Source of the DNA: Streptomyces sp. NBC_01283
GTDB taxonomy: Bacteria > Actinomycetota > Actinomycetes > Streptomycetales > Streptomycetaceae
Length of the DNA: 64,000 nt
Assembly (NCBI RefSeq): GCF_041435335.1
Contig: NZ_CP108430.1
Coordinates: forward strand, 1,178,001 to 1,242,000
Reading direction: 5' to 3'
The notes under the pieces were generated by a model. It saw only the letters and a program-made list of their open reading frames with translations, was not told where the DNA came from and did not search any database. Below, one piece after another: positions 24,507 to 34,440 of the stretch. Made by a program: the position numbers and the translations under genes. Position 1 is the first letter of the stretch. Each line of letters starts with the position of its first letter.

Positions 24507-24580
24507 AGAGGGTGAGAGACGGAGAGTGGGAGACCGGCACCGGGCCGGTCACGGAGGCGATCCGCCGAGGAGAGGCAGCC

Positions 24581-24934
24581 ATGAACCAGTATCTGATCAG
24601 CATCTACCAGCCGGACGGGCCCACGCCGGAGCCGGAGATCCTCGAACCGATCATGCGTGACGTCGAGGCGGTGAACGCCGAACTCAGGGAGGCGGGCGCC
24701 TGGGTGTTCGCCGGAGGTCTCTTCCCGCCGAGCACGTCGACCGTGCTGCGCCTCAAGGACAGCGAGGTGCTCACGACCGACGGGCCGTACGTCGAGGGCA
24801 AGGAGCATCTGGGCGGCTTCACCGTCATCCGGGCCGCCGATCTGGACGAGGCGCTCGCCTGGGGCGAGAAGGTGGCCCGTGCGATCACCCTGCCCGTCGA
24901 GGTCAGGCCGCTGCAGCACGGAGCCTGCCAGTGA
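24581..24934 (+). CDS. DGPF/YCII-domain protein linked to ECF42 sigma factor
   Basis: A 117-residue YCII-related protein with the family core [21 protein letters not shown] (the DGPF motif) at about residues 67-87. The fold is a small ferredoxin-like alpha/beta barrel seen in dimeric enzymes or binding proteins; the role of DGPF proteins is unknown, but they are the standard genetic partners and targets of ECF42 sigma factors. ATG 24581 has a GAGGAGAGG site. The frame is open far upstream, but the conserved protein begins at [10 protein letters not shown]. It overlaps the sigma gene by GTGA, so the two are co-translated. Confidence 0.88.
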   Translation: MNQYLISIYQPDGPTPEPEILEPIMRDVEAVNAELREAGAWVFAGGLFPPSTSTVLRLKDSEVLTTDGPYVEGKEHLGGFTVIRAADLDEALAWGEKVARAITLPVEVRPLQHGACQ

Positions 24935-26166
24935 CATCGGGTTCCCCGGAGGCCACTCCGGGGGTGATCGAGCGGGTCTTCCGTGCGGAGTACGGGCGGG
25001 CCGTGGCCGTACTGGTCCGCGTCTTCGGCGACATCGACATCGCCGAGGAAGCGGTCCAGGAGGCCTTCACCACGGCGGTGCAGCGGTGGCCGTCCGCCGG
25101 CCTGCCGCCGAGCCCGGCGGGCTGGATCATCACCACCGCCCGCAACCGCGCGATCGACCGCCTCCGCAGGGAGGCGTCCCGCGAGGACCGGCACGCGCAG
25201 GCCGCCCTGCTGCACGTCCACGAGGCACCGGCCTGGGAGGGACCCGTGCGTGACGACCGACTGCGTCTGATCTTCACCTGCTGCCACCCGGCGCTCGCCC
25301 CCGCGGCGCGGGTGGCCCTCACGCTGCGTCTCCTGGGCGGTCTCACCACCACGGAGATCGCCCGCGCCTTCCTGGTGCCGGAGCCGACGATGGCCCAGCG
25401 GATCGTGCGGGCCAAGGGGAAGATCCGCGACGCGCACATCCCGTACCGGATCCCCAGCGACGCGGACCTGCCGGAACGGCTTCGGGCGGTCCTCGCGGTG
25501 GTCTACCTCGTCTTCAACGAGGGGCACACGGCGAGCGCGGGTGACGCGCTCGTCCGCGACGACCTCTGCGCGGAGGCGATCCGTCTGGGGTGGCTGCTGA
25601 CCGAGCTGATGCCCGACGAGCCCGAGGCCCTGGGCCTGCTCGCGCTCATGCTGCTCTCCGAGTCGCGGCGGGCCGCAAGGACGACCGAGGACGGCGGGCT
25701 CGTGCTCCTCGCCGACCAGGACCGCGGCGCGTGGGACCCGGCCCTCATCGCGGAGGGGCAGGAGCTGGTCCACCGCTGCCTGCGCCGCGGCAGCCCGGGG
25801 CCGTACCAGATCCAGGCCGCGATCAACGCGGTCCACAGCGACGCGCCGACCGCGGCCGCCACGGACTGGGGCCAGATCCTCCGGCTGTACGACCAGCTCC
25901 TGGCCGTTGCTCCGAGCCCGGTGGCAGCGCTCAACCGCGCGGTGGCGGTCGCCGAAGTCAAGGGCCCCGCCGAGGCGTTGCCCCTCGTCGACGAACTGGC
26001 CCTCGACGGCTACTACGTCTTCCACGCCATCCGCGCCGACCTGCTCCGCCGCCTGAACCGCACCGAAGAAGCAACGCGGGCCTACGACGCCGCCCTGGCC
26101 CACACCGACAACGCGGCCGAGCGGGCCTTCCTGCTCAAGCGCCGGAACACCACCCCCTTCGCATGA
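24931..26166 (+). CDS. ECF42-group RNA polymerase sigma factor with C-terminal extension
   Basis: A 411-residue sigma factor. Sigma-2 (about residues 10-80; [37 protein letters not shown]) is followed by sigma-4 (about 105-165; [46 protein letters not shown]). Then comes a 220-residue C-terminal extension containing [13 protein letters not shown] and repeated helical pairs, typical of the ECF42 group and TPR-like. No anti-sigma gene is adjacent; the extension is thought to control activity instead. GTG 24931 overlaps the DGPF stop. The promoter-like motif upstream of the pair suggests it transcribes its own operon. Confidence 0.92.
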   Translation: MTSGSPEATPGVIERVFRAEYGRAVAVLVRVFGDIDIAEEAVQEAFTTAVQRWPSAGLPPSPAGWIITTARNRAIDRLRREASREDRHAQAALLHVHEAPAWEGPVRDDRLRLIFTCCHPALAPAARVALTLRLLGGLTTTEIARAFLVPEPTMAQRIVRAKGKIRDAHIPYRIPSDADLPERLRAVLAVVYLVFNEGHTASAGDALVRDDLCAEAIRLGWLLTELMPDEPEALGLLALMLLSESRRAARTTEDGGLVLLADQDRGAWDPALIAEGQELVHRCLRRGSPGPYQIQAAINAVHSDAPTAAATDWGQILRLYDQLLAVAPSPVAALNRAVAVAEVKGPAEALPLVDELALDGYYVFHAIRADLLRRLNRTEEATRAYDAALAHTDNAAERAFLLKRRNTTPFA

Positions 26167-26244
26167 CTGACGCCGACGTCACCGCGTTGGGCTACGCTTC
26201 CTCGCGCTTGAGTGACTCGGCCAGGTGAAGGGTGTCGTTCGTCC

Positions 26245-26775
26245 ATGCATGAGGTCCGCGCCCAGGAGATCGGTACCGATCGCCTCGTCCTCGTACCCCT
26301 TCAGGTTGAGCACTCCGAGGAGATGGCTCGCGTGCTTGCTGAACCGGGATTGCACACCTTTATCGGTGGCTCTCCCGATGATCCGCAGGCGCTGCGTGCC
26401 CGTTACCTGCGGATGACCGCCGGGTCCCCCGACCCTGCGGTCTCCTGGTGCAACTGGGTGCTGCGGATGCGCGACGAGGAGTGCCTCGTCGGGACCGTGC
26501 AGGCGACGGTCGTTCCGGACTCCGCCGAGCCCGGCGCCCTCGTCGCCGAGATTGCCTGGGTCGTCGGAACCCCCTGGCAAGGGCGGGGTATCGCCGTGGA
26601 GGCTGCCCGCGCTCTCGTCGCGTGGCTGGCGGGGCAGCCGGCCGTGCGCAGTGTCATCGCCCATGTCCATCCGGACCACCGGGCCTCGGCCGCCGTCGCC
26701 GCTGCCGCGGGGCTGGCCCCCACGGACGAGTGGCAGGACGGCGAGGTCAAGTGGCAGCGGACGCTGGAGCGTTGA
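26245..26775 (+). CDS. GNAT-family N-acetyltransferase
   Basis: A 176-residue GNAT protein of the RimJ/RimL type. It starts RAQEIGTDRLVLVPLQVEHSEEM, and the acetyl-CoA pyrophosphate loop is VVGTPWQGRGIAVEAARALVAWL (Q/RxxGxG/A motif), followed by SVIAHVHPDHRASAAVAAAAGL. It transfers an acetyl group to an amine of a small molecule or protein N-terminus; the acceptor is unknown. ATG 26245 is preferred, with a loose AAGGGTG upstream. It follows the ECF42 gene by 78 bp in the same direction and could be part of that transcript. It converges on the epoxide hydrolase gene. Confidence 0.85.
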   Translation: MHEVRAQEIGTDRLVLVPLQVEHSEEMARVLAEPGLHTFIGGSPDDPQALRARYLRMTAGSPDPAVSWCNWVLRMRDEECLVGTVQATVVPDSAEPGALVAEIAWVVGTPWQGRGIAVEAARALVAWLAGQPAVRSVIAHVHPDHRASAAVAAAAGLAPTDEWQDGEVKWQRTLER

Positions 26776-26790
26776 GCTGGGCGACAGCGC

Positions 26791-28023
26791 TCAGCGGCGG
26801 CCGCGGAACGTGCGGCGCAGGTCGTCCACCCAGCCGTCGGGGATCTCCCACGGGATGAAGTGACCGCCGCTCTCGTGCGCGGTGAGGTTCACGTGGTGGT
26901 ACCACTCGGCCCGGTCACCGGCGAGCCAGCTCTGGATCCGCTGCTCGGTGGTGGTGACACCGGGCGGGTTCTCGTGGGCGACGAACGTGAGGCCGGTGGG
27001 CGCCTCGATGACGGGCCGGCGGTCGTGGGACGGCGTCCAGGGATAGCGGTTGGCGTTGGCGTAATAGCGGATCGACGTACCGATGGTGTTGTTCACCCAG
27101 AAGATCATGGCGTGGGTGAGGAGATCGTCCTTGGAGAAGACGCTCTCAACGTCACCCTTGCTGTCGCTCCACTTGTCCCAGCGCTCCAGGATCCAGGCGA
27201 GCATGCCGACCGGTGAGTCACTGAGCCCGTAGGCGAGGGTGCTCGGCCCGAGGACGTGCACGGCCAGGTGGGCGGCGAAGCGCCGTTCCAGGGAGAGGAG
27301 TTGGCGGTGCGCGGGCTCGGGCAGGCCTTCGGGGATGGGCTGTCCGCCGCTGAGGTCCCAGCCCCGGTCGCCGTTGAACATGGTGAGCTTCTGGCCCGAG
27401 CCGATGTGGATGGCGTGCAGCGAGGCGGCGTACTTGTGGCCGAGCTGACCGGTGACGAGGGCGCCGATGTCACATCCCGCGGCGGCGTACTTCTCGTGGC
27501 CGAGCGTGTCGGTCATCAAGGTGTGCCAGAGGTCGGCGACCTTCCAGAAGTTCATGTCGGGGTGGTCCGGCAAGGGCGCAGAGAAACCGAAGCCCGGCAG
27601 GGAGGGGACGATGACGTCGAACGCGTCGGCCGGGTCGCCGCCGAACGCGGCGGGGTCGGCGAGCTGGTCGACGACCCTGGACCAGTGCCAGAAGGTCCAG
27701 GGCCAGCCGTGCGTGAGGATGAGCGGGGTGGGGGCGGGGCCGACGCCGGGCCTGCGCATGAAGTGCACCGGCACGCCGTCGACCGTGACCCTGTACTGCT
27801 CATAGGAGTTGATCGCCGCTTCGGCCTTGCGCCAGTCGTAGTCGTGCAGCCAGTACTCGGCCAGCTCCTTGAGGTAGCCGCGGCGGACGCCGTAGTACCC
27901 GTCGTCGTTGCCCACGTCGTCGGGCCACCTCGTCAGCCGCAGCCGCGCCCTGAGGTCGTCGAGCACCGCGTCGGGGACGTGGATCGGCTCGGGCGTCAAC
28001 GGGAAGCGCACTGCGGCTGACAT
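26791..28023 (-). CDS. Epoxide hydrolase with EHN domain
   Basis: A 410-residue epoxide hydrolase. The N-terminal EHN segment (residues about 5-115; FPLTPEPIHVPDAVLDDLRARLRLTRWP) precedes an alpha/beta hydrolase domain with oxyanion motif HGWPW (105-109), nucleophile Asp185 in GCDIGALVT and catalytic His388 in GGHFIPWE. The fold and the Asp nucleophile separate it from esterases. Such enzymes open epoxides to diols and are frequent in actinomycetes for xenobiotic or secondary-metabolite epoxides. It is read together with the upstream TauD-type dioxygenase (24 bp gap), so both may act on one substrate pathway. Confidence 0.9.
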   Translation of the reverse strand: MSAAVRFPLTPEPIHVPDAVLDDLRARLRLTRWPDDVGNDDGYYGVRRGYLKELAEYWLHDYDWRKAEAAINSYEQYRVTVDGVPVHFMRRPGVGPAPTPLILTHGWPWTFWHWSRVVDQLADPAAFGGDPADAFDVIVPSLPGFGFSAPLPDHPDMNFWKVADLWHTLMTDTLGHEKYAAAGCDIGALVTGQLGHKYAASLHAIHIGSGQKLTMFNGDRGWDLSGGQPIPEGLPEPAHRQLLSLERRFAAHLAVHVLGPSTLAYGLSDSPVGMLAWILERWDKWSDSKGDVESVFSKDDLLTHAMIFWVNNTIGTSIRYYANANRYPWTPSHDRRPVIEAPTGLTFVAHENPPGVTTTEQRIQSWLAGDRAEWYHHVNLTAHESGGHFIPWEIPDGWVDDLRRTFRGRR

Positions 28024-28047
28024 GGGGTTCCTTCCGAGGGGGGAGGA

Positions 28048-29007
28048 TCAGTAGGGGCGGTCGCCCGCTATCGCGACGCGTTCGGCCACGCGACGGTGCG
28101 GGGCGTAGTCGTCGACGGCGTAGTGCTGGGTGGAGCGGTTGTCCCAGAAGGCGACGTCACCGGCCTGCCAGTGGAACCGCACCTGGTACTCCGGGACCTG
28201 CGCCTGCCGCACCAGATAGCTCAGCAGCCGGTCGCTCTCGGCCCGCTCCATGCCCACGATGTGCGTGGTGAAGGACGTGTTCACGAAGAGCATCCGCCGC
28301 CCGGTCTCCGGATGCCTGCGCACCACGGGGTGCGTGACCGGCGGGAACTGCTCCTGGAGCGGGATCAGCTTCTCGGGCCCGTAGAAGCGGACGAAGCCGG
28401 GGATGAAGTCGTGCACCGCGTGGGCGTCCTCGATGCGGGCCTTCACCTCGTCGGGGAGGTTGTCGTACGCCGCCGCCATGTCCGCCCACATCGTGTCGCC
28501 GCCCACCGGCGGGACCTCGCGCAACTGCAGGACGGCGCCGAGCGCGGGACGCTCGCGGAAGGTGACGTCGGCGTGCCAGACGTTCTCGTACGTGGGTGTT
28601 GCGCTGCCGCCCTTGTCGAACCGGACGACGTCCTCGGCCGAGCCGCGCGCGAGCAGCGGATTGGTCTCCAGCTCGCCCCAGTTCAGGGCGAAGGCGCGCT
28701 GCTGCTCGGACGTGATCCCGGCGCCCCGGAAGAAGAGCACCTTCCACTCCAGGAGGGCACGGTTGAGTTCCTCGCGCAGCGCGGGCGTGAGCGGCTCCGC
28801 GAGGTCGACACCACGGATCTCGGCGCCGATGAGCCGCCCCTGGGGAACGACGTCGATCAGTTCGTACGGGCGCTCTTCCCAGCCCTCGGGGACGCGGTTC
28901 AGGGTGCGACGGCCCTCGTACATGCCGTCGGCGGGGACGCGGGCGTCACGGAGCGTCACGGGAGCGCCCGCAGAGGCTGGAGAGACGGCAGGGGAAACCA
29001 CGGTCAT
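28048..29007 (-). CDS. TauD/TfdA-family 2-oxoglutarate-dependent dioxygenase
   Basis: A 319-residue Fe(II)/2-oxoglutarate dioxygenase. The facial triad is His145-x-Asp147 (WHADVTF) and His295 (NRSTQHYAVDDY), with Arg306 or Arg310 (HRRVAERVAI) to bind 2-oxoglutarate. The first half includes GAEIRGVDLAEPL and LFFRGAGIT, typical of TauD. These enzymes hydroxylate sulfonates, alkyl sulfates, phenoxyacids and related compounds, often to scavenge sulfur; no sulfonate transporter is nearby to narrow the substrate. ATG 29007 has an AAGGAT site. It precedes the epoxide hydrolase gene by 24 bp and probably leads a two-gene operon. Confidence 0.92.
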   Translation of the reverse strand: MTVVSPAVSPASAGAPVTLRDARVPADGMYEGRRTLNRVPEGWEERPYELIDVVPQGRLIGAEIRGVDLAEPLTPALREELNRALLEWKVLFFRGAGITSEQQRAFALNWGELETNPLLARGSAEDVVRFDKGGSATPTYENVWHADVTFRERPALGAVLQLREVPPVGGDTMWADMAAAYDNLPDEVKARIEDAHAVHDFIPGFVRFYGPEKLIPLQEQFPPVTHPVVRRHPETGRRMLFVNTSFTTHIVGMERAESDRLLSYLVRQAQVPEYQVRFHWQAGDVAFWDNRSTQHYAVDDYAPHRRVAERVAIAGDRPY

Positions 29008-29158
29008 GGTGATCCTTCAGTTGTGAGTGAACGGGTGGCGGGACGGAGAGGGAACTCCGGCCGGCTGGAGGGTGACTCCGGCAGCTAGCGACCCGATCGC
29101 TCGCACCCACGACGCCACGGGACCCCGAAGGTCCTCACGGCGGCGGTCAGGTGCTGGA

Positions 29159-29480
29159 TCATGCACACCATTGTGTATGGCCATGCCGTGCGGTGCAAAC
29201 CCCCTTACTCGTAGATCCTCTTGCTGCCCGGTCCACCAGGACGCGGCCCGCGACGACCGTGGCCCATGCCCGTGCGGAGCCGCAGCGCAGCCACTCGACG
29301 GAAACGCTCAACGCCCCTGCCGACGCCACCTCGTGGAGGTCCCGGACGACGAGGTCCGCACAGGCGCCGGGGCGCAGGTATCCCAACCCAGCCGCCGGGC
29401 AGTTCGCGCTCACCGTCCACCACGAGCAGTGAGGCGTCCTTCACAAGGAGATCAGGAAGAGCGGCTCCTTCGTCCGGGTT
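29159..29480 (-). pseudogene. Amidohydrolase (8-oxoguanine deaminase/AtzA type) collapsed by internal deletion
   Basis: On this strand 29462-29388 encodes DLLVKDASLLVVDGERELPGGW, like the N-terminal strands of AtzA/guanine-deaminase-type amidohydrolases. Directly after it, in another frame, 29386 to about 29205 encodes LRPGACADLVVRDL followed by TVVAGRVLVD, the C-terminal strands of the same family. The metal-binding barrel of more than 350 residues between them is missing, so a large internal deletion with a frameshift has fused the two ends near 29387. No complete product is possible. The remaining sequence of the 713-bp gap 29008-29720 shows no other gene. Confidence 0.55.
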
Positions 29481-29720
29481 GTGCGTGACATGCGGCGGAC
29501 GCGGATCGTGGGGCACAGTGAACCTCCGGCAGAGGGCAGCTACTTGACCGACCGGCCACGCGGCCCTCTCGCGCGCCGCGCCACCGGGGGCACCCGCCCG
29601 CCACCGGGGCGGCCACATGACGCATGATCGTGGCATCGGGCCGTCCGCACCAGCGGTCGCGTCCCACCAGCGGCACCATCACTCGTACGTGAGTCACGTT
29701 CCATCAGAGAGGACCTCCCC

Positions 29721-31124
29721 ATGGAAGACCGCTTCGACGTCGTCGTGCTCGGAGCAGGACCCGGCGGCTATGTGGCCGCCATCCGCGCCGCCCAGCTGGG
29801 CAAGCGGGTAGCGGTCGTCGAGGAGAAGTACTGGGGAGGTGTCTGCCTCAACGTCGGCTGTATCCCGACCAAGGCCCTGCTGCGCAACGCCGAGCTGGCG
29901 CATCTGTTCACGCACGAGCAGAAGACGTACGGCATCAAGGTCGACGGGAACATCTCCTTCGACTACGGAGAGGCGTTCAACCGCAGCCGTACGGTCGCGG
30001 ACGGCCGCGTCAAGGGCGTCCACTTCCTGATGAAGAAGAACAAGATCACCGAGTTCGACGGCCGGGGCACGTTCCTCGACGCGAACACGCTCCAGGTCGC
30101 CAAGTCGGACGGCTCCACGGACACGATCACGTTCGAGAACTGCATCATCGCCACCGGCGCGACGCCGAAGCTGCTGCCGGGCACGGCGCGGTCCGAGCGT
30201 GTGGTGACGTACGAGGAGCAGATCCTCGCCGACAGCGTGCCGGAGTCGATCGTGATCGCGGGCGCCGGTGCCATCGGCATCGAGTTCGCCTACGTCCTGC
30301 ACAACTACGGCGTGAAGGTCACGATCGTCGAGTTCCTCGACCGCATCGCGCCCCTTGAGGACGCGGACGTCTCGACGGAGCTGGCCAAGCAGTACCGCAA
30401 GCTCGGCATCGACGTGAAGACCTCGACCCGCGTCGAGTCCATCGACGAGTCCGGCCCCAAGGTCAAGGTGACCGTGACGGGCAAGGACGGCAAGCAGGAG
30501 ATCCTGGAGGCCGACAAGGTCCTCCAGGCCATCGGCTTCGCGCCGAACGTCACCGGCTTCGGCCTGGAGGCGACGGGCGTGGCGCTGACCGAGCGCGGCG
30601 CCATCGACATCGACGGCCGCGGGCGGACGAACGTCCCGCACATCTACGCCATCGGTGACGTCACCGCGAAGCTGATGCTGGCGCACACCGCCGAGTCCAT
30701 GGGCGTCGTGGCCGCCGAGACGCTCTCCGGCGCCGAGACGATGGAACTCGACTACCCGATGATCCCGCGGGCCACCTACTCCCAGCCGCAGATCGCCAGC
30801 TTCGGCTGGACCGAGGCGCAGGCCAAGGAGAAGGGCTTCGACGTCAAGGTCGCCAAGTTCCCGTTCATGGCGAACGGCAAGGCGCACGGCCTCGGCGACA
30901 CCGTCGGCTTCGTCAAGATCATCAGTGACGCGCGGTACGGCGAGATCATCGGCGCCCACCTGATCGGCCCGGACGTCACCGAGCTGCTGCCCGAGCTGAC
31001 CCTGGCCCAGCAGTGGGACCTGACCGTGCACGAGGTCGCGCGCAACGTGCACGCGCACCCGACGCTCGGCGAGGCGGTCAAGGAAGCGGTGCACGGCCTG
31101 GCCGGGCACATGATCAACTTCTGA
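29721..31124 (+). CDS. lpdA: Dihydrolipoyl dehydrogenase (E3)
   Basis: A 467-residue flavoprotein disulfide reductase. FAD loop GAGPGG (11-16), redox pair Cys42/Cys47 in [19 protein letters not shown] loop GAGAIGIEF, second FAD motif IYAIGDVT and the C-terminal dimer interface with His446 in [13 protein letters not shown] identify it. It re-oxidises dihydrolipoamide of 2-oxoacid dehydrogenase complexes and the glycine cleavage system, making NADH. Length and motifs are typical. ATG 29721 has a GAGAGGAC site. It stands alone, with no E1/E2 genes beside it, as is common for the shared E3 of actinomycetes; mycothione or mercuric reductase is excluded by the motif set. Confidence 0.93.
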   Translation: MEDRFDVVVLGAGPGGYVAAIRAAQLGKRVAVVEEKYWGGVCLNVGCIPTKALLRNAELAHLFTHEQKTYGIKVDGNISFDYGEAFNRSRTVADGRVKGVHFLMKKNKITEFDGRGTFLDANTLQVAKSDGSTDTITFENCIIATGATPKLLPGTARSERVVTYEEQILADSVPESIVIAGAGAIGIEFAYVLHNYGVKVTIVEFLDRIAPLEDADVSTELAKQYRKLGIDVKTSTRVESIDESGPKVKVTVTGKDGKQEILEADKVLQAIGFAPNVTGFGLEATGVALTERGAIDIDGRGRTNVPHIYAIGDVTAKLMLAHTAESMGVVAAETLSGAETMELDYPMIPRATYSQPQIASFGWTEAQAKEKGFDVKVAKFPFMANGKAHGLGDTVGFVKIISDARYGEIIGAHLIGPDVTELLPELTLAQQWDLTVHEVARNVHAHPTLGEAVKEAVHGLAGHMINF

Positions 31125-31254
31125 CGGCAGCCTGCCTCCCCCGGCACGCCCCGCCCTTGCGCCGAACGGCCCAAGTGGCGGGGCCGCCCGCTCCGGAAGA
31201 TCCTTGGTCAGAACGCTCTGTTCCGCCTCGGGGGCGAGGGAGAGGCAGCAGCCG

Positions 31255-33420
31255 ATGTTCTCTGGCCTGGGCCGGTTCGTGGTCCGTCGCCCGTGGTGGA
31301 TCATCCTGGCGTGGGTCGTGGCCGCCGGTGCCGTGATCTCCTTGGCGCCGAGCCTCACCTCAAGCAGCGACGAGGCAAGCTTCCTCCCGGACCATTACGA
31401 GTCCATCCGCGCGGCGGACGTGCAGGAATCGGAATTCCCCACACAGCAGAACGTCGGCGCGATCATCGTCTTCCAGCGCTCCGACGGCGGGAAGCTGACG
31501 GCGGCCGACTCCGCGGACGTCACCCGTATCTCCAAGGATCTGCAGGCCAAGAAGATCCCCGAGGTGCAGGCGGTCGTGCCCGGCGCGGTCTCGCCGAACA
31601 AGCTCGTGCGGACGTCGGTCGTCGCGATGCCGAAGATCACCGACCCCGAGGACACCGCACAGCAGGACGCGGTCAAGGATCTGCGCTCCGGCCTCAAGCC
31701 CGAGCTGAAGGGCACGGACCTGTCCGCCGGGATCACCGGATCCGCCGCCCAGGCGCTGGACGAGAGCGACGCATCGGCGCGGGCCGGGCTCCTTGTCGGC
31801 GTCGGCACCATCGTGATCATCGTCGTGCTGCTCCTGGTGATCTTCCGGAGCCCGATCATCGCGCTGCTGCCCGTGGTCCTGATCGGCCTGATCTCGCCGA
31901 TGGCGACCGGCCTGATCGCCTCCGCCAACAAGGCCTTCGACATGAAGGCCGACTCCTCCATCCAGGAACTCCTGACCGTCGTGCTGTTCGGCGTCGGCAC
32001 GGACTACATCCTGTTCCTGCTCTTCCGCTACCGAGAGGCCCTGCGGGCGGGCGAGGACCCCAAAGGCGGCATGGTGCATGCCGTCGAGCGGGTCGGTGAG
32101 GCGATCACCTCGGCGGCCGGCGCCGTCATCGTCGCCTTCGCCGCGCTGACGCTCTCCTCGCTCGGCATGCTGCGCTCCATGGGCCCCGCCCTTGCCATCG
32201 CGGTCTTCGTGACGCTGCTCGCCGGGCTCACGCTGGTCCCCGCGGTCGTCTCGCTGCTCGGCACGAAGGTGTTCTGGCCCTCGAAGTCGTGGCAGCGGGA
32301 GCCGCAGGGCACCGGGTTCGCCCGGCTCGGCGCGTCCATCGCCCGCAAGCCCGCGATCTGGGCCCTGGTGTCGGCACTGTTCATGGGCGCGCTCACGCTG
32401 GGCGCCCTCGGCTACAAGGCCAACTTCGACCTGGCGGGCTCCTCACTGCCCAAGGACAAGGAGTCGATGGTCGCCCTGGACAACCTCCAGAAGGGCTTCC
32501 CCGCGGGCACCACAGACCCGACCTCCGTCTACCTCACCTCGACGGACGACGCACCGGTCCCCGCGGCACGCGCAGCCGCCTTCCGCGGCAAGCTGGACGG
32601 CGTCGAGGGCGTCGGCGAGGTCTCCGCGCCCCGCCTGAGCCCGGACCGTACGACGGCTTCGTACTCCGTGGTCCTCTCGGACCCGCCCGCATCCGACAAG
32701 GCCCTTGCCACGGTCAAGGACCGGCTGCGCCCGCTCGCCCACGAGGACGCGCCGTCCGGGACCGAGGCGCTGGTGGGCGGCACCACAGCGGTGTACGTCG
32801 ACATCAACAAGGCCGTGGACCGCGACTATTCGGTGGTCTTCCCGGTGGCCGCGCTCGCCATCATGGTCATCCTCGGCCTGCTCCTGCGGAGCCTGGTGGC
32901 GCCCTGGTACCTGATGCTGTCGGTCGCGCTCGGCTTCGGCGCGACGCTCGGCGCGACCTCGCTGCTGTTCCAGCAGATCGGCAGCCAGCCCGGGCTGATG
33001 TTCATGCTGCCCGTGATCATGTACTTGTTCGTGGTCGCCCTCGGCACGGACTACAACATCCTGATGGTGTCGCGGCTGCGCGAGGAGGCCCGCGAGGGCC
33101 GCACCCCGCACGACGCCGCGGGCACAGCGGTCCGGCACTCCGGCCCGACGATCGGCTCGGCGGGCGTGATCCTCGCGGGCACGTTCGCGACACTGATGCT
33201 CGCGGGCAACTCGACGCTCTCCCAGATGGGCTTCTCCCTCTCCTTCGGCATCCTCGTCGCCGCCTTCGTCATGGCGATGATCTTCACGCCCGCGCTGACG
33301 GCCGTGATCGGGCACGCGGCCTGGTGGCCGGGGCACGGCGACCGGCAGCGCGACGGAGGCGGCGGGGACGAACGGCCGGACGGGGGCGCGGAGTTGGACG
33401 CGGACGGGGTGCGCCGGTAG
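31255..33420 (+). CDS. MMPL/RND-family transporter
   Basis: A 721-residue MMPL-family membrane protein with two homologous halves. Each half has one helix ([20 protein letters not shown] at the start), a large extracytoplasmic domain and a five-helix bundle. The conserved loop [22 protein letters not shown] and its second copy [20 protein letters not shown] carry the proton-relay Asp/Tyr pairs. Actinobacterial MMPL proteins export lipids, siderophores or antibiotics using the proton gradient; the substrate here is unknown. ATG 31255 is the natural start before helix 1. The C-terminus is a hydrophilic Asp/Gly/Arg-rich tail. It follows lpdA by 130 bp. Confidence 0.92.
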   Translation: MFSGLGRFVVRRPWWIILAWVVAAGAVISLAPSLTSSSDEASFLPDHYESIRAADVQESEFPTQQNVGAIIVFQRSDGGKLTAADSADVTRISKDLQAKKIPEVQAVVPGAVSPNKLVRTSVVAMPKITDPEDTAQQDAVKDLRSGLKPELKGTDLSAGITGSAAQALDESDASARAGLLVGVGTIVIIVVLLLVIFRSPIIALLPVVLIGLISPMATGLIASANKAFDMKADSSIQELLTVVLFGVGTDYILFLLFRYREALRAGEDPKGGMVHAVERVGEAITSAAGAVIVAFAALTLSSLGMLRSMGPALAIAVFVTLLAGLTLVPAVVSLLGTKVFWPSKSWQREPQGTGFARLGASIARKPAIWALVSALFMGALTLGALGYKANFDLAGSSLPKDKESMVALDNLQKGFPAGTTDPTSVYLTSTDDAPVPAARAAAFRGKLDGVEGVGEVSAPRLSPDRTTASYSVVLSDPPASDKALATVKDRLRPLAHEDAPSGTEALVGGTTAVYVDINKAVDRDYSVVFPVAALAIMVILGLLLRSLVAPWYLMLSVALGFGATLGATSLLFQQIGSQPGLMFMLPVIMYLFVVALGTDYNILMVSRLREEAREGRTPHDAAGTAVRHSGPTIGSAGVILAGTFATLMLAGNSTLSQMGFSLSFGILVAAFVMAMIFTPALTAVIGHAAWWPGHGDRQRDGGGGDERPDGGAELDADGVRR

Positions 33421-33433
33421 CGCGTACGGCCCG

Positions 33434-34240
33434 CTACTCCGCCTCTCCGTAGGCCGCCGAGAGTGCCTGGGCGTCCGCGTACGAGGGCAGGTCCTTCGGC
33501 ACGGCGCCGCCCGCGGCGATCGAGCGCGCCGCCTCGACAGCTCCGTGCAGCGCGGCACGGAAGAGCAGCGATCCACTGCTCACCCGACGCACGCCGAGCT
33601 CCGCCAGGCGCGGGTAGGTCAGCGCACCGGGCGCGTAGAGGATGTTCAGCGGGATGCCGAGCGCCCCTTCGACCAGTCCCGCGATGACCTTCTCGTCCTG
33701 GAGTCCGGGCACGAACAGGCCGTCGGCGCCCGCCAGTTGGTAGTCCGCCGCCCGGCGCTCGGTCTCGCCCGCTCCCCCGGCGCGCAGCCAGTACGTGTCC
33801 GTGCGCGCGTTGACGAACAGGTCGGGGGCCCTCTCCTTGACGGCGCGGATCAGCTCGCACTGCAGAGCCGTGTCGGTCAGCGTCCCGTCCGGGCGGCCGT
33901 CCTCGATGTTGACGCCCACGACGCCCGCCCCGGCGAGTTCCGCCGCGAGCGCCGCCACCTCGCCCGGCCGGTCGCTGAAGCCGCCCTCGATGTCCACGGT
34001 GACCAGCGCGGGCAGCCGGGCCAGGCCGTGGGCGAGGCGCAGGGTCTCCTCCCGGGTGTCGCCCGTGGCGTCCGCCTTGCCGGCAGCCGCGGCCACACCC
34101 AGGCTGGTGGTGCCGATCGCCGGGAAGCCGCCGTGGACGAGCGCGGCGGCGGAGGCGTGGTCCCAGGCGTTGGGCAGCAGGAGGGGCTCGCCGGTGCGGT
34201 GCAGGGCGCGGAACTGCTCGGCTCGCTGTGCGTACGTCAT
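33434..34240 (-). CDS. Isocitrate lyase/PEP mutase superfamily protein
   Basis: A 268-residue TIM-barrel protein of the PEP mutase/isocitrate lyase superfamily. It has LLLPNAWDHASAAAL near the N-terminus, TVDIEGGFSD (Mg-binding acidic residues) and VGVNIEDG. The isocitrate lyase signature KKCGH is absent, so it is not the glyoxylate-shunt enzyme; relatives include oxaloacetate decarboxylases, 2-methylisocitrate lyase-like proteins and carboxy-PEP synthase. ATG 34240 is chosen because the conserved region starts at FRALH soon after. It converges on the MMPL gene with a 13-bp gap and is divergent from the second DGPF-ECF42 module. Confidence 0.87.
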   Translation of the reverse strand: MTYAQRAEQFRALHRTGEPLLLPNAWDHASAAALVHGGFPAIGTTSLGVAAAAGKADATGDTREETLRLAHGLARLPALVTVDIEGGFSDRPGEVAALAAELAGAGVVGVNIEDGRPDGTLTDTALQCELIRAVKERAPDLFVNARTDTYWLRAGGAGETERRAADYQLAGADGLFVPGLQDEKVIAGLVEGALGIPLNILYAPGALTYPRLAELGVRRVSSGSLLFRAALHGAVEAARSIAAGGAVPKDLPSYADAQALSAAYGEAE

Positions 34241-34356
34241 GGTCGGACCGTAGCCGCGCATCGGTTCGGGGACCACCGAATCGTCCCCGGCGGGAGCGGT
34301 CCGTGCGGCGGCCGGGCGGCGCGCTTCGGCAGGGCGGGGAAATTGTTCCGGCGTAG

Positions 34357-34385
34357 TGTCGAGAACGGGTCGTCCGCTCCGACGT
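34357..34385 (+). promoter_or_regulatory. ECF42-type promoter-like signal for the second DGPF-sigma operon
   Basis: TGTCGA (34357-34362), then 17 bases, then CGACGT (34380-34385), 56 bp upstream of the DGPF ATG. Spacing and sequence match the signal before the first ECF42 module and the ECF42 promoter pattern recalled from the literature (TGTCGA and CGA/TC), which suggests autoregulation by the encoded sigma factor. Confidence 0.6.
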
Positions 34386-34440
34386 CCCCTGTGAGAGTTG
34401 CCCACCAGGGGTGACCACCGCACAGCCGAGGAGCAACATC

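Noticed and set aside
24218..24580. Long N-terminal extension of the first DGPF protein
   Set aside because: The conserved YCII fold begins at ATG 24581 with a strong ribosome site; the upstream frame contains an APH-like stub and promoter-like sequence, not part of the protein.
29027..29636. Several short plus-strand frames between the TauD and lpdA genes
   Set aside because: They are Arg/Pro/Ala-rich without ribosome sites and lie opposite the recognisable amidohydrolase fragments.
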